NCBI GenBank assembly: GCA_024279115.1
Contig: JAJRRW010000091.1
Coordinates: 1-49,807, forward strand
Length of the DNA: 49,807 nucleotides
Reading direction: 5' to 3'
Source of the DNA: Alphaproteobacteria bacterium
GTDB taxonomy: Bacteria; Pseudomonadota; Alphaproteobacteria; Rhizobiales; JAKIUO01
This document shows, one piece after another, positions 34,131 through 43,971 of the stretch (positions are counted from its first letter, which is position 1; every line of letters begins with the position of its first letter). A program made the position numbers and the translations under genes. The notes under the pieces are model-generated. The model was not told the origin of the DNA. It searched no databases and saw nothing but the letters and a program-made list of their open reading frames with translations.

Positions 34131-37100
34131 TGACAACCTCCACAAAACCGCTGGCAGTACTGGCGACGCGTTCGGGGCGATACATGTCTTCGACACTGGC
34201 CGGGCCATGGGTGTAACGCCCCGGAGCCACGGCGCGGATCACATAAGCGGTGGTGATCGAACTGGCCTGGCCCTTTTTCAAATCATAGGCCGCCAGAAAG
34301 CGGTCATCTTTGAACTCGACATGTCTGGGCGTGGATTTTTCCAGCCATGACAGGGCCGACAAGTCCGCCGATGAGACGAGCCGTGGATTATCGATCTCGA
34401 AGCCGGCGGGCAGGGGATCAGAAATCATGATCTGACCGCCGATCGGTTTGCCCTCATGCACCTTGATGACGGTGATCAGCCTGGTGTTTTGGACGACCTT
34501 CGAGGGATCAACTTTTTCACCGGCCAGCGTGAAATAGTCGCGCGATATGGTGAAGCCATTGGCGCGCGGTGGTTCTGGCGTCTGGGGAGAGCCCGAAATC
34601 GTGATGGTGGCGCGAGCATTGGCGTCCCCCATATTGGTGACCTCAAAGGGCTTTTGCAGATCATTGGTGGCCAGGCTTTTGATCAAGGTGCCGGTATGGC
34701 GGGTGCCGTTGAGGTCAAGCTGATAGGTCTTGGCTTCTTCGAACAAGGCGTTGGCGGCAAGCAGCAGCCAGGCCTGTTCTTGTGTGTTGGTATGGGGCGC
34801 TGCCATATTATCTTGCTGGCGTTCCAAAATGCCCGACAGGGTTGGCATCAAGCTATTGCGCAGGCCGGTTTCCGAGACCAGCGCCAGAGTGGCCGCGCCA
34901 TCACGAAGAGAGGAGCCATAGTCGGAGCTGAAGCGGCGCTTGTTGACACCTCGTTCCTTGTTCAGTTTGCCAATGGCGCTATCATAGACCTTTCTGGCTC
35001 GTTGCTGATCGCCATAAAGCGACAGGGCGGTTGCCAGCTGCGCTTTGGCCATGGGATTGGCGAAGGCGTCGAGCTTTTCATCGGCATAATAGCGCAATTC
35101 GGAGAGCCGGGCGCGTTTGTTGCGGGCCAGCACATAGAGCGAATAGGCTATAGATTCGCCGCCATATTTAAAGTCCGAGGCATAGTTGAGGGTGTTGGAG
35201 AGCTTGTCGAGGGCAAAGGTCAGATTGCGCTGTGGCACGTCAAACCCCTTTTCGCGGGCTCTGGTCAAGAACTCGGTGACATAGGCGGTCAGCCACGGGC
35301 TGCCATTGCTGGTTGACCACAGGCCAAAGCTGCCATTATGCCCCTGACGCGAGATCAGCTTGTCGATGGCTTTTTGGATGGTTTTGCGCAGATCCAGATC
35401 CTTGTCTTCGAAAATACCGGCGCTTTTGGCGACACTTGAGAGATAAAGCAAAGGCAGGGCGCGAGAGGTGATCTGCTCCGAGCAGCCATAGGGGTAACGA
35501 TCGAGCGAGGCCAGCAATCCGGGGATATCGGGCAGGCTGGCGGGGCCAATGGACAAGGTGGCTTTTTCCGTGCCGGGCACAAAGCCGGTGAAAATATCGC
35601 TCGACAGGATCAGCTTGTTGCCAGCCGATACCGTGCGCACGGATTGCCGCGTGAGACTGGGATAAGCGGGCTTCACCGGAACCACATAATCCCTGGCAAT
35701 ATTAATGCCGTCTGGCCCTGTCAGGTGAATGCTGACCACCGCTTTGCCAATCGCATCGGGGGTGAGGGGGAAATTGATCGTGTGTTTTTGATCAATGTCC
35801 AGTTTGAGTTTCAGATTTTGCGGTGGCGTGATGGAGCCGCTACCCTTGTTGCCAAGGGCGCTGGTCAGCTGCAGGTCATACTCGCCCTTGGGGCCTTCCA
35901 CATTGTGTAACACCAGATGCAGTTGCGAGCGGTCCCCTTTGGCCAGGAAGCGAGGCGTTGTGCCGCTGACAATGACGCGGTCGCGGATAATCACATCCTT
36001 GGCCGCATGGCCCATTTTGTCTTTGCTCCAGGCAACGGCCATGACTTTTACCGTGCCGTTAAAGGCCGGGATATCGAAATGCAGGACGGCTTTGCCCTGA
36101 TCATCGACGGTCACAACACCGCTGAACAGTGCCAGCGGGCGCTGGTCGGGAGGATTGCCGTTCATATTCATGCCATCAGCCTCTCCCGGGCCATCACCGC
36201 CCGAGCGAATAGAGCCGCGCACGCCCTGCATGCCATCAATCAAACGGCCATAGAGATCACGAAATTCCGTGCCGAGCCGGCGCTGGGAGAGGAAATGTTT
36301 TTCGGGAGAAGGGGGCTTGTAACCGGTCAGGTTCAAGATGCCCACATCAACGGCGCTGGCCACCACATAGGCTTTGGCCCCGGGTTTTAGCCCCTTGAGG
36401 GTGAGGGGGACGTCCAGCGATTGATTGGGGCGGATTTTTTTCGGCGTTTGCAGATCGAGCGTCAAGACGCGCTTCTTGTGTCCGGCATTCAGCCAGGTGA
36501 TGCCAATGGCGCGGCCCGGCATGCGTTTATTATTGATGCTCATGGGACGATACAGGCTGACCGCCACATAGGCCCCGGCTCCCCAGCTGTCATCGACCAG
36601 CAGATCGGTGGAGCTGGCACCTTTGGGTACGCTAACGGTTTTCATGGCGCGGATACCGCCGTTCAGCACGGTGATGAGGGCCTTGCCAGCCATGCGCGAA
36701 ACAATGCGCAGCTTGGCTGTTTCGCCGACATTATAGTCAGTTTTATCAAGCGCCACATCGAGCATGTCGGGAGTGTCGGAGACAGCGGTGGCGTACCAGC
36801 CAGCATTAAACTCATAGCTGGCGGCCGGGCGACCATTATCGTTGGATCGCACTTCAAGGCGGAACTGACCCCATTTGATTGGCGCAGACAGGCGGACCGG
36901 CTGATCCGCGCTTGCATCAATGGTGCCGGTGGCGAGGCGCTCTTGCGTGATGATGCGCTCATGGCTCCAGCGACCATTATTCTGGTACCATTGATAGCGG
37001 CTGTTCAGCTTTACCAGCTCCCATGTGAGATTTTTAAAACCGCGCCGTTTGCCGTTCACGCCCATCACCGCCACATCGAACTGCGCGATGCTGTTTTCTT

Positions 37101-39390
37101 GCAGATCATCAAACAGGGGCTTGATGCCAATGAGCGCGGTTTGGGGCTCTACCGGTATGCTCATCTGGCGTTCGATGGAGCGGCCAGAGGGATCACGCAG
37201 GCGCAAGGTGATCCTGGCCCGCAGCGGTTTGGTGGTGTCTTGCAGGGCCGGCAGTCTGGCCAGCACGGAGGCTTTGCCGCGCTCATTGGTGCGGGGCAGA
37301 TCCTTGAAGGGGGAGCGGGTGGCTTTCACCTTCTCGTCGGCAAGGCCGAAATGATAGCCTTTGAAGCCATCGATCTCGCTGGTATTTTCGGTGATCTGCA
37401 TCTCGCCTTCAAGAGCATGATCCTTGGCCGCAGCCCCATACAGATATTTGCCATCAAGGTCAATTTTAAGCGGCGTTTGGGCCGACAGACGGGTGGCTGT
37501 GCTCGACAGGGTCAAATCCATGCGCTCTGGCACAAAGTCCTCGACGAGGAAGGAGGTTTCGCCAAGCGCCTGTCCTTTGACATCGGTGTAGGCAAGCACC
37601 CGCCATGTGCCCGTTTTGGCCGAGGCTGGCAGGCTGAGGGAGAAGGTGCGGCCGCCAAGCCCCTGATCCTTGACCAGATAGCGCTTATATTCGCGGTTGT
37701 CGGGGCGCAGGAATTTGAAGGTCAAAGGCAGATTGGACAAGGCCCTGGCTTCAAGGTCGCGTACCAGACCTGTGACATGAACGGTTTCGCCGGGTTTATA
37801 GACACCTCGCTCCGAGAACAGCTGCACATCAACGGGGCCGGGGGTCGGGCGGCCTGTGACACCGCGATCGGAGAGATCAAAAGCGGGGCTGGTGAGATCG
37901 AGAAAGGCATAATCGCCGCTTGCCGTTTGCGCCACCAGCATAGCGGGGCTCATGCCACCTTCTCCTCTGGCAAGGGCGGCGGGAAAGCTTACAAAACCAC
38001 CGCCATCGGTGGTCTGGGTGCCCAATATCTGATTATTTTTGGCAATCAGACGAATAGTGGCTCCCGAGATCATGTCGGCGCTCTCCAACGAGCGCACAAA
38101 AGCGTGTACCCCGTCGGCACCGATCAGCCCCGACAGGCCCAGATCGGACACGATGAACCATTGCGTGGCTTTTTGCTTCCAGTCGTCCCGGGGTTTGTTC
38201 TGCGCATCGGCAATCATCACATAAACGCCAGATTTCAGGTCAGGAATGGCTTTTTGCACGGGAAAGGCGGTGATCACATCCTTGTTGAGTTTTTGCTCCA
38301 CATCAAGAGTGCCCTCCCAGATATGCTGACCGAGCCGGTTTTTCAGCTCTTCAATATTATATCCAGCCAGCGGCTTGAGAAACTCGCCTTGCACAGCATT
38401 GCCAAGGCCGCGATCGCTAAAGCGGTAAATCTTTGTATAGATCTTTTTGGTGTTGACGCTGGTCACGGGAATACCAACCTGTCCCGTGCGTGGCAGGACA
38501 TATTTATTACCCGACAGACGAACAGAGGGGGATCGGTCCTTGACATAGACAGACAATTCTATGGTTTTCTTCAGATCATCATCAATCTGGGCGGGGATAC
38601 CGGCGCGCAATTTGACCTTGTAGCGTTGGCCATGTTGCAGTCCGTCAATACAAATCTGACGACCAGAGCTGGTAACGGCTGGTTTGTTCGAGCCTTGCAG
38701 GACAGTGTATTTCACGTAGTCAGTGCCTTTTTTCAGTGTTTCTGAAAAATTGATACACAGGCGCGGGACCGTGGCGTCGCTATCAATATTGTAATCCAGC
38801 ATACGAAAGCCGTGCTGTTTATAGAGGGTGTTGTATTTATTGCGGGCCGAGACCTGCTCCAGATGGGCAAGGCTTGCTTCCAGGGCGTTGAGGCTGGAGC
38901 GCCAGCTCTGACGGCGGGAAAGGGCTGAGCCAAGCAGGTACAACGCATCGGCCTTTTGCTGCTGGCTTTGCGCTCCCTTGTAGGCCAGATAGGCAGCCGC
39001 TCCGGCATGTTCTGGATAGGTGTAGCGATCTCGATAATTCTTGGTGGGATATTGCAGCAGGGATTTTGAGAGTTGCAACAGCGCCTTTGTACCGCCGCCG
39101 GCAACATAGGCAGCGCCATAATAATTGATGGCTTCGCTATATTTTTTAGCCGCCATTCGCACCTTGCCGGCCCACATCAGCTTGTCGATATCTCGCGATG
39201 ATTTTTTGTGGGTCTGCTTCAGACGGGCATCATATTGGACGGCTTCAATAGCCACTTGCTTATTGCTGTAAACGCTGGCGGCCTGTGCCGGAGCGATCAA
39301 TAAAAGTGCGGAAATGAACAAGGAGAAGAGGAGATATGCGGTCGGGTGAGCGGCGAGGCGGGGGGCGGTCATCGAATTATCTTTCAGCAT
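34120..39390 (-). CDS. Bacterial alpha-2-macroglobulin, YfhM-like
   Basis: This protein of about 1,756 residues has a signal peptide (hydrophobic LLFSLFISALLLIAP, then AQAAS). Downstream are macroglobulin-type beta domains with DLTSPAFDL, PVDVQLFSERGVYKPGETVHVTGL and FVEDFVPERMD-like blocks. The thioester motif Cys-Ser-Glu-Gln is intact (PYGCSEQITSR, Cys codon at 35482-35484, about residue 1303), followed by the helical thioester domain. Such proteins trap attacking proteases covalently in the periplasm. It is encoded with pbpC, as in E. coli, where PBP1C is thought to repair the wall after a breach. TTG 39402 and ATG 39372 are alternative starts. Confidence 0.92.
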   Translation of the reverse strand: MLKDNSMTAPRLAAHPTAYLLFSLFISALLLIAPAQAASVYSNKQVAIEAVQYDARLKQTHKKSSRDIDKLMWAGKVRMAAKKYSEAINYYGAAYVAGGGTKALLQLSKSLLQYPTKNYRDRYTYPEHAGAAAYLAYKGAQSQQQKADALYLLGSALSRRQSWRSSLNALEASLAHLEQVSARNKYNTLYKQHGFRMLDYNIDSDATVPRLCINFSETLKKGTDYVKYTVLQGSNKPAVTSSGRQICIDGLQHGQRYKVKLRAGIPAQIDDDLKKTIELSVYVKDRSPSVRLSGNKYVLPRTGQVGIPVTSVNTKKIYTKIYRFSDRGLGNAVQGEFLKPLAGYNIEELKNRLGQHIWEGTLDVEQKLNKDVITAFPVQKAIPDLKSGVYVMIADAQNKPRDDWKQKATQWFIVSDLGLSGLIGADGVHAFVRSLESADMISGATIRLIAKNNQILGTQTTDGGGFVSFPAALARGEGGMSPAMLVAQTASGDYAFLDLTSPAFDLSDRGVTGRPTPGPVDVQLFSERGVYKPGETVHVTGLVRDLEARALSNLPLTFKFLRPDNREYKRYLVKDQGLGGRTFSLSLPASAKTGTWRVLAYTDVKGQALGETSFLVEDFVPERMDLTLSSTATRLSAQTPLKIDLDGKYLYGAAAKDHALEGEMQITENTSEIDGFKGYHFGLADEKVKATRSPFKDLPRTNERGKASVLARLPALQDTTKPLRARITLRLRDPSGRSIERQMSIPVEPQTALIGIKPLFDDLQENSIAQFDVAVMGVNGKRRGFKNLTWELVKLNSRYQWYQNNGRWSHERIITQERLATGTIDASADQPVRLSAPIKWGQFRLEVRSNDNGRPAASYEFNAGWYATAVSDTPDMLDVALDKTDYNVGETAKLRIVSRMAGKALITVLNGGIRAMKTVSVPKGASSTDLLVDDSWGAGAYVAVSLYRPMSINNKRMPGRAIGITWLNAGHKKRVLTLDLQTPKKIRPNQSLDVPLTLKGLKPGAKAYVVASAVDVGILNLTGYKPPSPEKHFLSQRRLGTEFRDLYGRLIDGMQGVRGSIRSGGDGPGEADGMNMNGNPPDQRPLALFSGVVTVDDQGKAVLHFDIPAFNGTVKVMAVAWSKDKMGHAAKDVIIRDRVIVSGTTPRFLAKGDRSQLHLVLHNVEGPKGEYDLQLTSALGNKGSGSITPPQNLKLKLDIDQKHTINFPLTPDAIGKAVVSIHLTGPDGINIARDYVVPVKPAYPSLTRQSVRTVSAGNKLILSSDIFTGFVPGTEKATLSIGPASLPDIPGLLASLDRYPYGCSEQITSRALPLLYLSSVAKSAGIFEDKDLDLRKTIQKAIDKLISRQGHNGSFGLWSTSNGSPWLTAYVTEFLTRAREKGFDVPQRNLTFALDKLSNTLNYASDFKYGGESIAYSLYVLARNKRARLSELRYYADEKLDAFANPMAKAQLATALSLYGDQQRARKVYDSAIGKLNKERGVNKRRFSSDYGSSLRDGAATLALVSETGLRNSLMPTLSGILERQQDNMAAPHTNTQEQAWLLLAANALFEEAKTYQLDLNGTRHTGTLIKSLATNDLQKPFEVTNMGDANARATITISGSPQTPEPPRANGFTISRDYFTLAGEKVDPSKVVQNTRLITVIKVHEGKPIGGQIMISDPLPAGFEIDNPRLVSSADLSALSWLEKSTPRHVEFKDDRFLAAYDLKKGQASSITTAYVIRAVAPGRYTHGPASVEDMYRPERVASTASGFVEVVNGE

Positions 39391-39605
39391 TGGGGTGGGC
39401 AAAATTGGGCTTGCAGCGAGATAGCGAGTTGTCTGTGAGCTTTAACTTAGGACACAATGTCGCACGAATGAAGTCCTTGGCGGGCGCGAGGCCACCTTTA
39501 TTTCTTTCAAACATTTCCTTTTTGCAGACCATTTGATGGTTTTTGATGGTAAAACACCGGATTGAGCTGATTGCAGACTTTGACGGTGAAGGATAGGCAA
39601 AATAT

Positions 39606-40619
39606 ATGACGGGATCGAGCCAGCAACCCCCGGACGGTTTTGAACACGGCAAGAAGCCGCAAAACCGTGTTGCCGATGCGGCCGCAAACAACTGGGTCGA
39701 TCGCTCCGCACCTGGTTTCGCGCAGCCCTATCTGCGCTTGATGCGGGCGGACCGACCGATTGGTTTTTGGTTACTGTTCTGGCCGTGTGCCTGGTCTTTG
39801 ACGCTTGGCTCTATCGCGGAAAACGAAGTCTGGCTGAATCTGTGGTTTTTGCGCAATTTACTGTTGTTTTTGCTGGGTGCTATTGTTATGCGCGGAGCCG
39901 GCTGCGTGTGGAATGATATCGCTGACCGGCATATTGACCGGCAGGTGGAGCGCACAAGATCAAGACCCATCCCTTCAGGCCAGGTCAGCGTCAAAAGCGC
40001 TCTTTTATTCATGATAGCGCTTGGCCTCACTGGTCTGCTTGTATTGTTGCAATTTAACTGGTTCGCGATTTATCTGGGGCTGTCTTCGCTGCTGATCGTG
40101 TTGATTTACCCCTTTATGAAGCGCTTTAGCAATTGGCCACAAGCCGTGCTGGGGCTGGCTTTTGGCTGGGGCGCGCTGATGGGATGGGCCAGTATGCGTG
40201 AGATGGTCGAGTTGCCAGCATTGTTGCTATATGCGGGAACCATCAGCTGGATAATCGGTTATGATACGATTTATGCCCATCAGGACCGCGAAGATGATGC
40301 GCTGATTGGCATGAAATCAACGGCCTTGCGGTTTGGGGAGCATACCAAAAAATGGCTGGCAGTGTTTTTTGGCCTGACCATGCTGTTTTTGGTTGCCGCA
40401 AGCATTGCCGCCATTGCTGTCATGGGCGAGACGATTTCGCTATCGGCGCTGGCCGTTTTGATGTTGGGAACGGGGGCGGCAGGTGGCTTACTGCTCTGGC
40501 AGGTGTTGACGCTCGACATAAACGACCCGGACAATTGTCTTGATCGCTTCCGTCAGGCCCATTTTTTCGGAATATTTGTGTTTTTAATGCTTGTCGCGTT
40601 ATGGTTCGCGCAAAGCTAG
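39606..40619 (+). CDS. ubiA: 4-Hydroxybenzoate polyprenyltransferase
   Basis: This 337-residue integral membrane enzyme attaches a polyprenyl chain to 4-hydroxybenzoate in ubiquinone synthesis. The two Asp-rich motifs are visible: CVWNDIADRHIDRQVERTRSRP and GYDTIYAHQDREDDALIGMKS. DRPIGFWLLFWPCAWSL near the N-terminus is typical of UbiA, and about eight hydrophobic segments follow. The first 30 residues are a polar extension. It stands alone upstream of the lipid A cluster. Confidence 0.95.
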   Translation: MTGSSQQPPDGFEHGKKPQNRVADAAANNWVDRSAPGFAQPYLRLMRADRPIGFWLLFWPCAWSLTLGSIAENEVWLNLWFLRNLLLFLLGAIVMRGAGCVWNDIADRHIDRQVERTRSRPIPSGQVSVKSALLFMIALGLTGLLVLLQFNWFAIYLGLSSLLIVLIYPFMKRFSNWPQAVLGLAFGWGALMGWASMREMVELPALLLYAGTISWIIGYDTIYAHQDREDDALIGMKSTALRFGEHTKKWLAVFFGLTMLFLVAASIAAIAVMGETISLSALAVLMLGTGAAGGLLLWQVLTLDINDPDNCLDRFRQAHFFGIFVFLMLVALWFAQS

Positions 40620-40894
40620 GGCCAGAACGGAGATGCTCAATCGGTCCTGACCCTGGATACACACGCACAAACCGGCTTCTCCCAAAAGGATGAAACCGGC
40701 CTGTGCTTTCGTTTTTGACGCCTGACCTGTAAGCTTTGCGCGAGCATGGATGTGCGGACCTCTATCGGGTCCCTCCCATCTCTTGTCAGTATAGCAATAA
40801 GTCGTTTATTGCCGTTTAAAAATTTTGGTTAAAACAATGTGAAATTCAATGTAACGCTTAGGCGAAAGTCCGCATTGATTCTATTTTTGAGAAA

Positions 40895-41755
40895 GTGATC
40901 AATCACTTGATGAATGTTGAAAAGCAAAAACAGCCAGAGGTCGATTTGGCGGATGATCTTCACCTCATGACAACTGCGGTGAACGAAGCTGGCAAGCTGG
41001 CCCTGGAGTTTTTTGGTGATCGCGCCAACGACAAATGGCTCAAAGACGATGGCAGCTTTGTCAGTGACGCCGATATGGCGCTCGACAAGCTGTTGCACCA
41101 ACGTTTGCTGGCGGGACGCGAGGACTATGGCTGGCTTTCCGAGGAGACGGAAGATAATCTTGAACGGCTGAACAAATCTCGCGTATGGATTGTTGACCCG
41201 ATCGATGGCACGCGGGCCTTTTTGCATGACAAGCCCCATTGGGTTGTGTCGGTGGCGCTGGTTATTGATGGCGTGGTGCGCATGGGCTGTTTGTATAATC
41301 CGGTGAAAGAACAATTTTTCGAAGCGGTGCTGGGGCAAGGGGCCAGGTTGAACGGCCAGGAAATGCGGATCGATGGGCAGTCAGATATTGAGGGTGCCAC
41401 CATTATCGCGGCTCCGGGGCGTTTTAAAAGCAATATCTGGCCGACGCCATGGCCCCGTGTGGAGAGTTTTATGGTCAATTCGGTTGCGTACCGCATGGCG
41501 CTGGTTGCCGCGAACAGAGCCGATGCCTTATTGACCCTTTCTGGCAAAAGTGACTGGGACCTGGCTGCGGCTGATCTGTTGGTGCGCGAAGCTGGCGGCA
41601 TGGTCAGCGATCACCAGGGCCGTGAGCTGACATTCAATCGTCAAAACACGCGCCATCCCAGCGTCTTGGTTGCCAACCGTGAGCTGTATCCAAAATTACT
41701 GGCCCGCACAAAACTGGTGGCGGCCAGCAAGCGCTCTGGCTGCGCCCATAATTAA
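40895..41755 (+). CDS. cysQ: 3'(2'),5'-bisphosphate nucleotidase / inositol monophosphatase family
   Basis: This is a 286-residue Mg-dependent phosphatase with the family's metal sites: SFVSDADMALD, SEETEDN, VDPIDGTRAFLHDKPHW and SDWDLAAADLLVREAGG. The overall pattern fits CysQ, which recycles 3'-phosphoadenosine 5'-phosphate from sulfate assimilation, but inositol-monophosphatase activity is possible. In alphaproteobacteria a gene of this type regularly opens the DUF4170-msbA-waaA-lpxK cluster. The start is GTG 40895 or ATG 40910. The GTG lies inside a palindrome, AAGTGAT-CA-ATCACTT, at 40893-40908. Confidence 0.8.
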   Translation: MINHLMNVEKQKQPEVDLADDLHLMTTAVNEAGKLALEFFGDRANDKWLKDDGSFVSDADMALDKLLHQRLLAGREDYGWLSEETEDNLERLNKSRVWIVDPIDGTRAFLHDKPHWVVSVALVIDGVVRMGCLYNPVKEQFFEAVLGQGARLNGQEMRIDGQSDIEGATIIAAPGRFKSNIWPTPWPRVESFMVNSVAYRMALVAANRADALLTLSGKSDWDLAAADLLVREAGGMVSDHQGRELTFNRQNTRHPSVLVANRELYPKLLARTKLVAASKRSGCAHN

Positions 41756-41821
41756 CAAGCAAACAAGCGGCGGTCGGTTTTTGATAGATTGAACGCCAAG
41801 CCATGAATGAGGACAAAAGAT

Positions 41822-42082
41822 ATGAGCGAACAAAATGAGCAGGGCGAACAGCAATTGCTGCATATGGTGTTTGGCGGCGAATTGAGTGACCTGTCAAAAG
41901 TCCATTTCCGTGATCTGGACGCCCTTGATGTGGTTGGTATATACCCCAATTATGCAGCGGCGTTCGATGCCTGGAAGCAGGCGGCGCACCGCACGGTCGA
42001 TAATGCCCATATGCGCTATTTCATCGTCCACATGCATCGCTTGTTCGACCCCGTGGACGACAAAGACGTGGCAGTTGAATAA
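41822..42082 (+). CDS. DUF4170 family protein
   Basis: This 86-residue protein reads QLLHMVFGGELSDLSKVHFRDLD, VVGIYPNYAAAFDAWK and DNAHMRYFIVHMHRLFDP, the full DUF4170 pattern as I remember it. Family members are small, soluble and restricted to alphaproteobacteria, usually next to waaA genes. The function is unknown; the location suggests a link to Kdo or lipid A assembly. GAGGA at 41809-41813 supports the ATG at 41822. Confidence 0.85.
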   Translation: MSEQNEQGEQQLLHMVFGGELSDLSKVHFRDLDALDVVGIYPNYAAAFDAWKQAAHRTVDNAHMRYFIVHMHRLFDPVDDKDVAVE

Positions 42083-42151
42083 AGCGGGCCAGCCCGCTAT
42101 TGCTATTGTAATATTGCGATAATCCAACGGACCAGAAAAGGCCTGCAGAAC

Positions 42152-43963
42152 GTGAAAGACAGCCTATTCAAGGATGTGCGCGACATCGAGCGGGAGGATG
42201 ATTCCCTCCAGAAGAACTATACCACAAGGCAGATTGTCGAACGCGTCTGGCGCGAAAACCTTTATCCGCGCCGTAAGCTGGTGATATTGGCGATGATCGC
42301 CATGCTGTTTGCGGCGGCAACAACTGGCCTCATGGTGCCGGCCATCAAATTTGCCATTGACGATATCTTCGTGGCGCGAAAGATGGAATTTGTCTATTAT
42401 CTTGCCGGCGCGACGTTTCTCATCACCCTTGTCAAATCGGTTTCGGAATATGTCTCCAAGCTGACCATGGGCTATCTTGGCAACCGCTTCATTGCCGATA
42501 TTCGCATTTCTTTGTACGAAAAACTGACCTATGCGGATATGCAATGGATCGAGGGCACGCATTCGGGATTGTTCTTGTCCAACTTTCTCAGTGATACCAA
42601 TTTCATTCGAGACACGGCCAGCCGCGTTATTATTGCTCTTGGCGAAAATCTCACCAAGGCGATATTTCTCTCCCTCGCGATGATCTGGCTTGATCCTTTG
42701 ATGTCCATGATTATTTTGCTGTCTATGCCGCCAGCCATTTTTTTCATGAACCGGCAGCGCGGTGAAATGAACCGCGCCACCAAGAAAACTCTGCAAGAGA
42801 CCGGTAATCTAAGCAAGCTGATCACCCAGACCTTGCGCTCCTTGCGCGTGGTGCGGGCTTATGGCCAGGAGCAGCGCGAGATCAATCGTGCCAGGCAAAC
42901 GATTGAACGGGCACTGGAATTTTCCATGCGTTCCTTGCGGGCTCGATCAAAATCGGGGCCGGTAGTGGAATTGCTGGCGGGTGTCGGCTTTTCAGGAGCA
43001 ATTTTGTTTGCGGGCATGGAGGGAGCGCAAGGGCGCATGACGATTGGCGAGTTCAGTGCTTTTCTGGCCGCTGCCATGTTGCTCTATCAACCACTAAAAT
43101 CGCTGGCCCAATTGCAGATCAGCTTGCAAGAAGGGGTGGCGGCATCTGGCCGGGTGTTTGGCATTATCGACCAGCCGCAAACCATGATTGAGCCAGCCGA
43201 TGCGACAGAATTGAAGCTGACCCGGGGGGCTATCAGTTTTGAGGGGCTGGATTTTTCCTATGAAGATGGCAATCGCGTATTGTCAAATTTCACGCTTGAT
43301 ATTCCGGCGGGAAAGTCGGTGGCGCTGGTGGGGCCGTCAGGGGCGGGGAAAAGCACCATTCTCAACCTCGTATTGCGGTTTTTTGATCCAGACAAGGGCA
43401 AAATTCTCATTGATGGCCAGGATATTTCACAGCTCAAGCTGAATTCGCTTCGGGCCAATATCGCCCTTGTTACGCAGGATCCCATATTGTTTGATGATAC
43501 GCTGGAAGCCAATATCGCTTATGGTTCCAAGGGGACTGATGCGGCCAAGGTGGCACAAGCAGCCAAGGCGGCGGCGGCTCATGATTTCATTATGGCCTTT
43601 TCGCGCGGATACAAAACAAGCGCCGGGGAAGCTGGCAATAATCTGTCTGGCGGCGAGCGGCAAAGGGTCGCCATAGCGCGGGCCTTGATGCATGATGCGC
43701 CGATCTTGTTGCTGGATGAGCCAACCAGCGCGCTTGATAGTCAGGCTGAAGAAAAGGTGCAAAAAGCGCTGTCTCGCTTGATGAAGGGCCGCACCGTATT
43801 GATGATTGCCCATCGCCTTTCGACGATCAAGGATGTCGATATTATCTGCGTGCTCGACAAGGGACGGATCGTCGAGCAGGGCACCCATAACGAATTGCTG
43901 GCATCAGGCGGCCTTTATTCGCGTTTATACAAGACCCAGTTCGAAGGGCGGGACGATATTTAA
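42152..43963 (+). CDS. ABC transporter, MsbA-like lipid exporter
   Basis: This 603-residue half-transporter joins a six-segment membrane domain (about 45-330) to an ATPase. The ATPase has Walker A (GPSGAGKST), the signature LSGGERQRVAIARAL, Walker B (ILLLDEPTSALD) and the switch His in MIAHRLST. A cytosolic leader of about 45 residues precedes the first segment. Next to DUF374/waaA and lpxK, flipping of core lipid A across the inner membrane is the most likely job. The start is GTG at 42152, with AAAGG about 13 bases upstream. It is nine bases from the next gene, so it is cotranscribed with it. Confidence 0.88.
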   Translation: MKDSLFKDVRDIEREDDSLQKNYTTRQIVERVWRENLYPRRKLVILAMIAMLFAAATTGLMVPAIKFAIDDIFVARKMEFVYYLAGATFLITLVKSVSEYVSKLTMGYLGNRFIADIRISLYEKLTYADMQWIEGTHSGLFLSNFLSDTNFIRDTASRVIIALGENLTKAIFLSLAMIWLDPLMSMIILLSMPPAIFFMNRQRGEMNRATKKTLQETGNLSKLITQTLRSLRVVRAYGQEQREINRARQTIERALEFSMRSLRARSKSGPVVELLAGVGFSGAILFAGMEGAQGRMTIGEFSAFLAAAMLLYQPLKSLAQLQISLQEGVAASGRVFGIIDQPQTMIEPADATELKLTRGAISFEGLDFSYEDGNRVLSNFTLDIPAGKSVALVGPSGAGKSTILNLVLRFFDPDKGKILIDGQDISQLKLNSLRANIALVTQDPILFDDTLEANIAYGSKGTDAAKVAQAAKAAAAHDFIMAFSRGYKTSAGEAGNNLSGGERQRVAIARALMHDAPILLLDEPTSALDSQAEEKVQKALSRLMKGRTVLMIAHRLSTIKDVDIICVLDKGRIVEQGTHNELLASGGLYSRLYKTQFEGRDDI

Positions 43964-43971
43964 GCCTTTCA

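Noticed and set aside
34456-35316. A 286-codon plus-strand open frame
   Set aside because: It is also antisense to the alpha-2-macroglobulin gene and shows no family signature.
36421-38745. A 774-codon plus-strand open frame
   Set aside because: It lies entirely antisense to the alpha-2-macroglobulin gene, whose signal peptide, domains and thioester motif are clear. Long antisense frames are common opposite GC-rich coding sequence.
40671-40705. Possible terminator after ubiA formed by two AAACCGGC copies
   Set aside because: The copies are direct repeats, not inverted, and do not form a stem.
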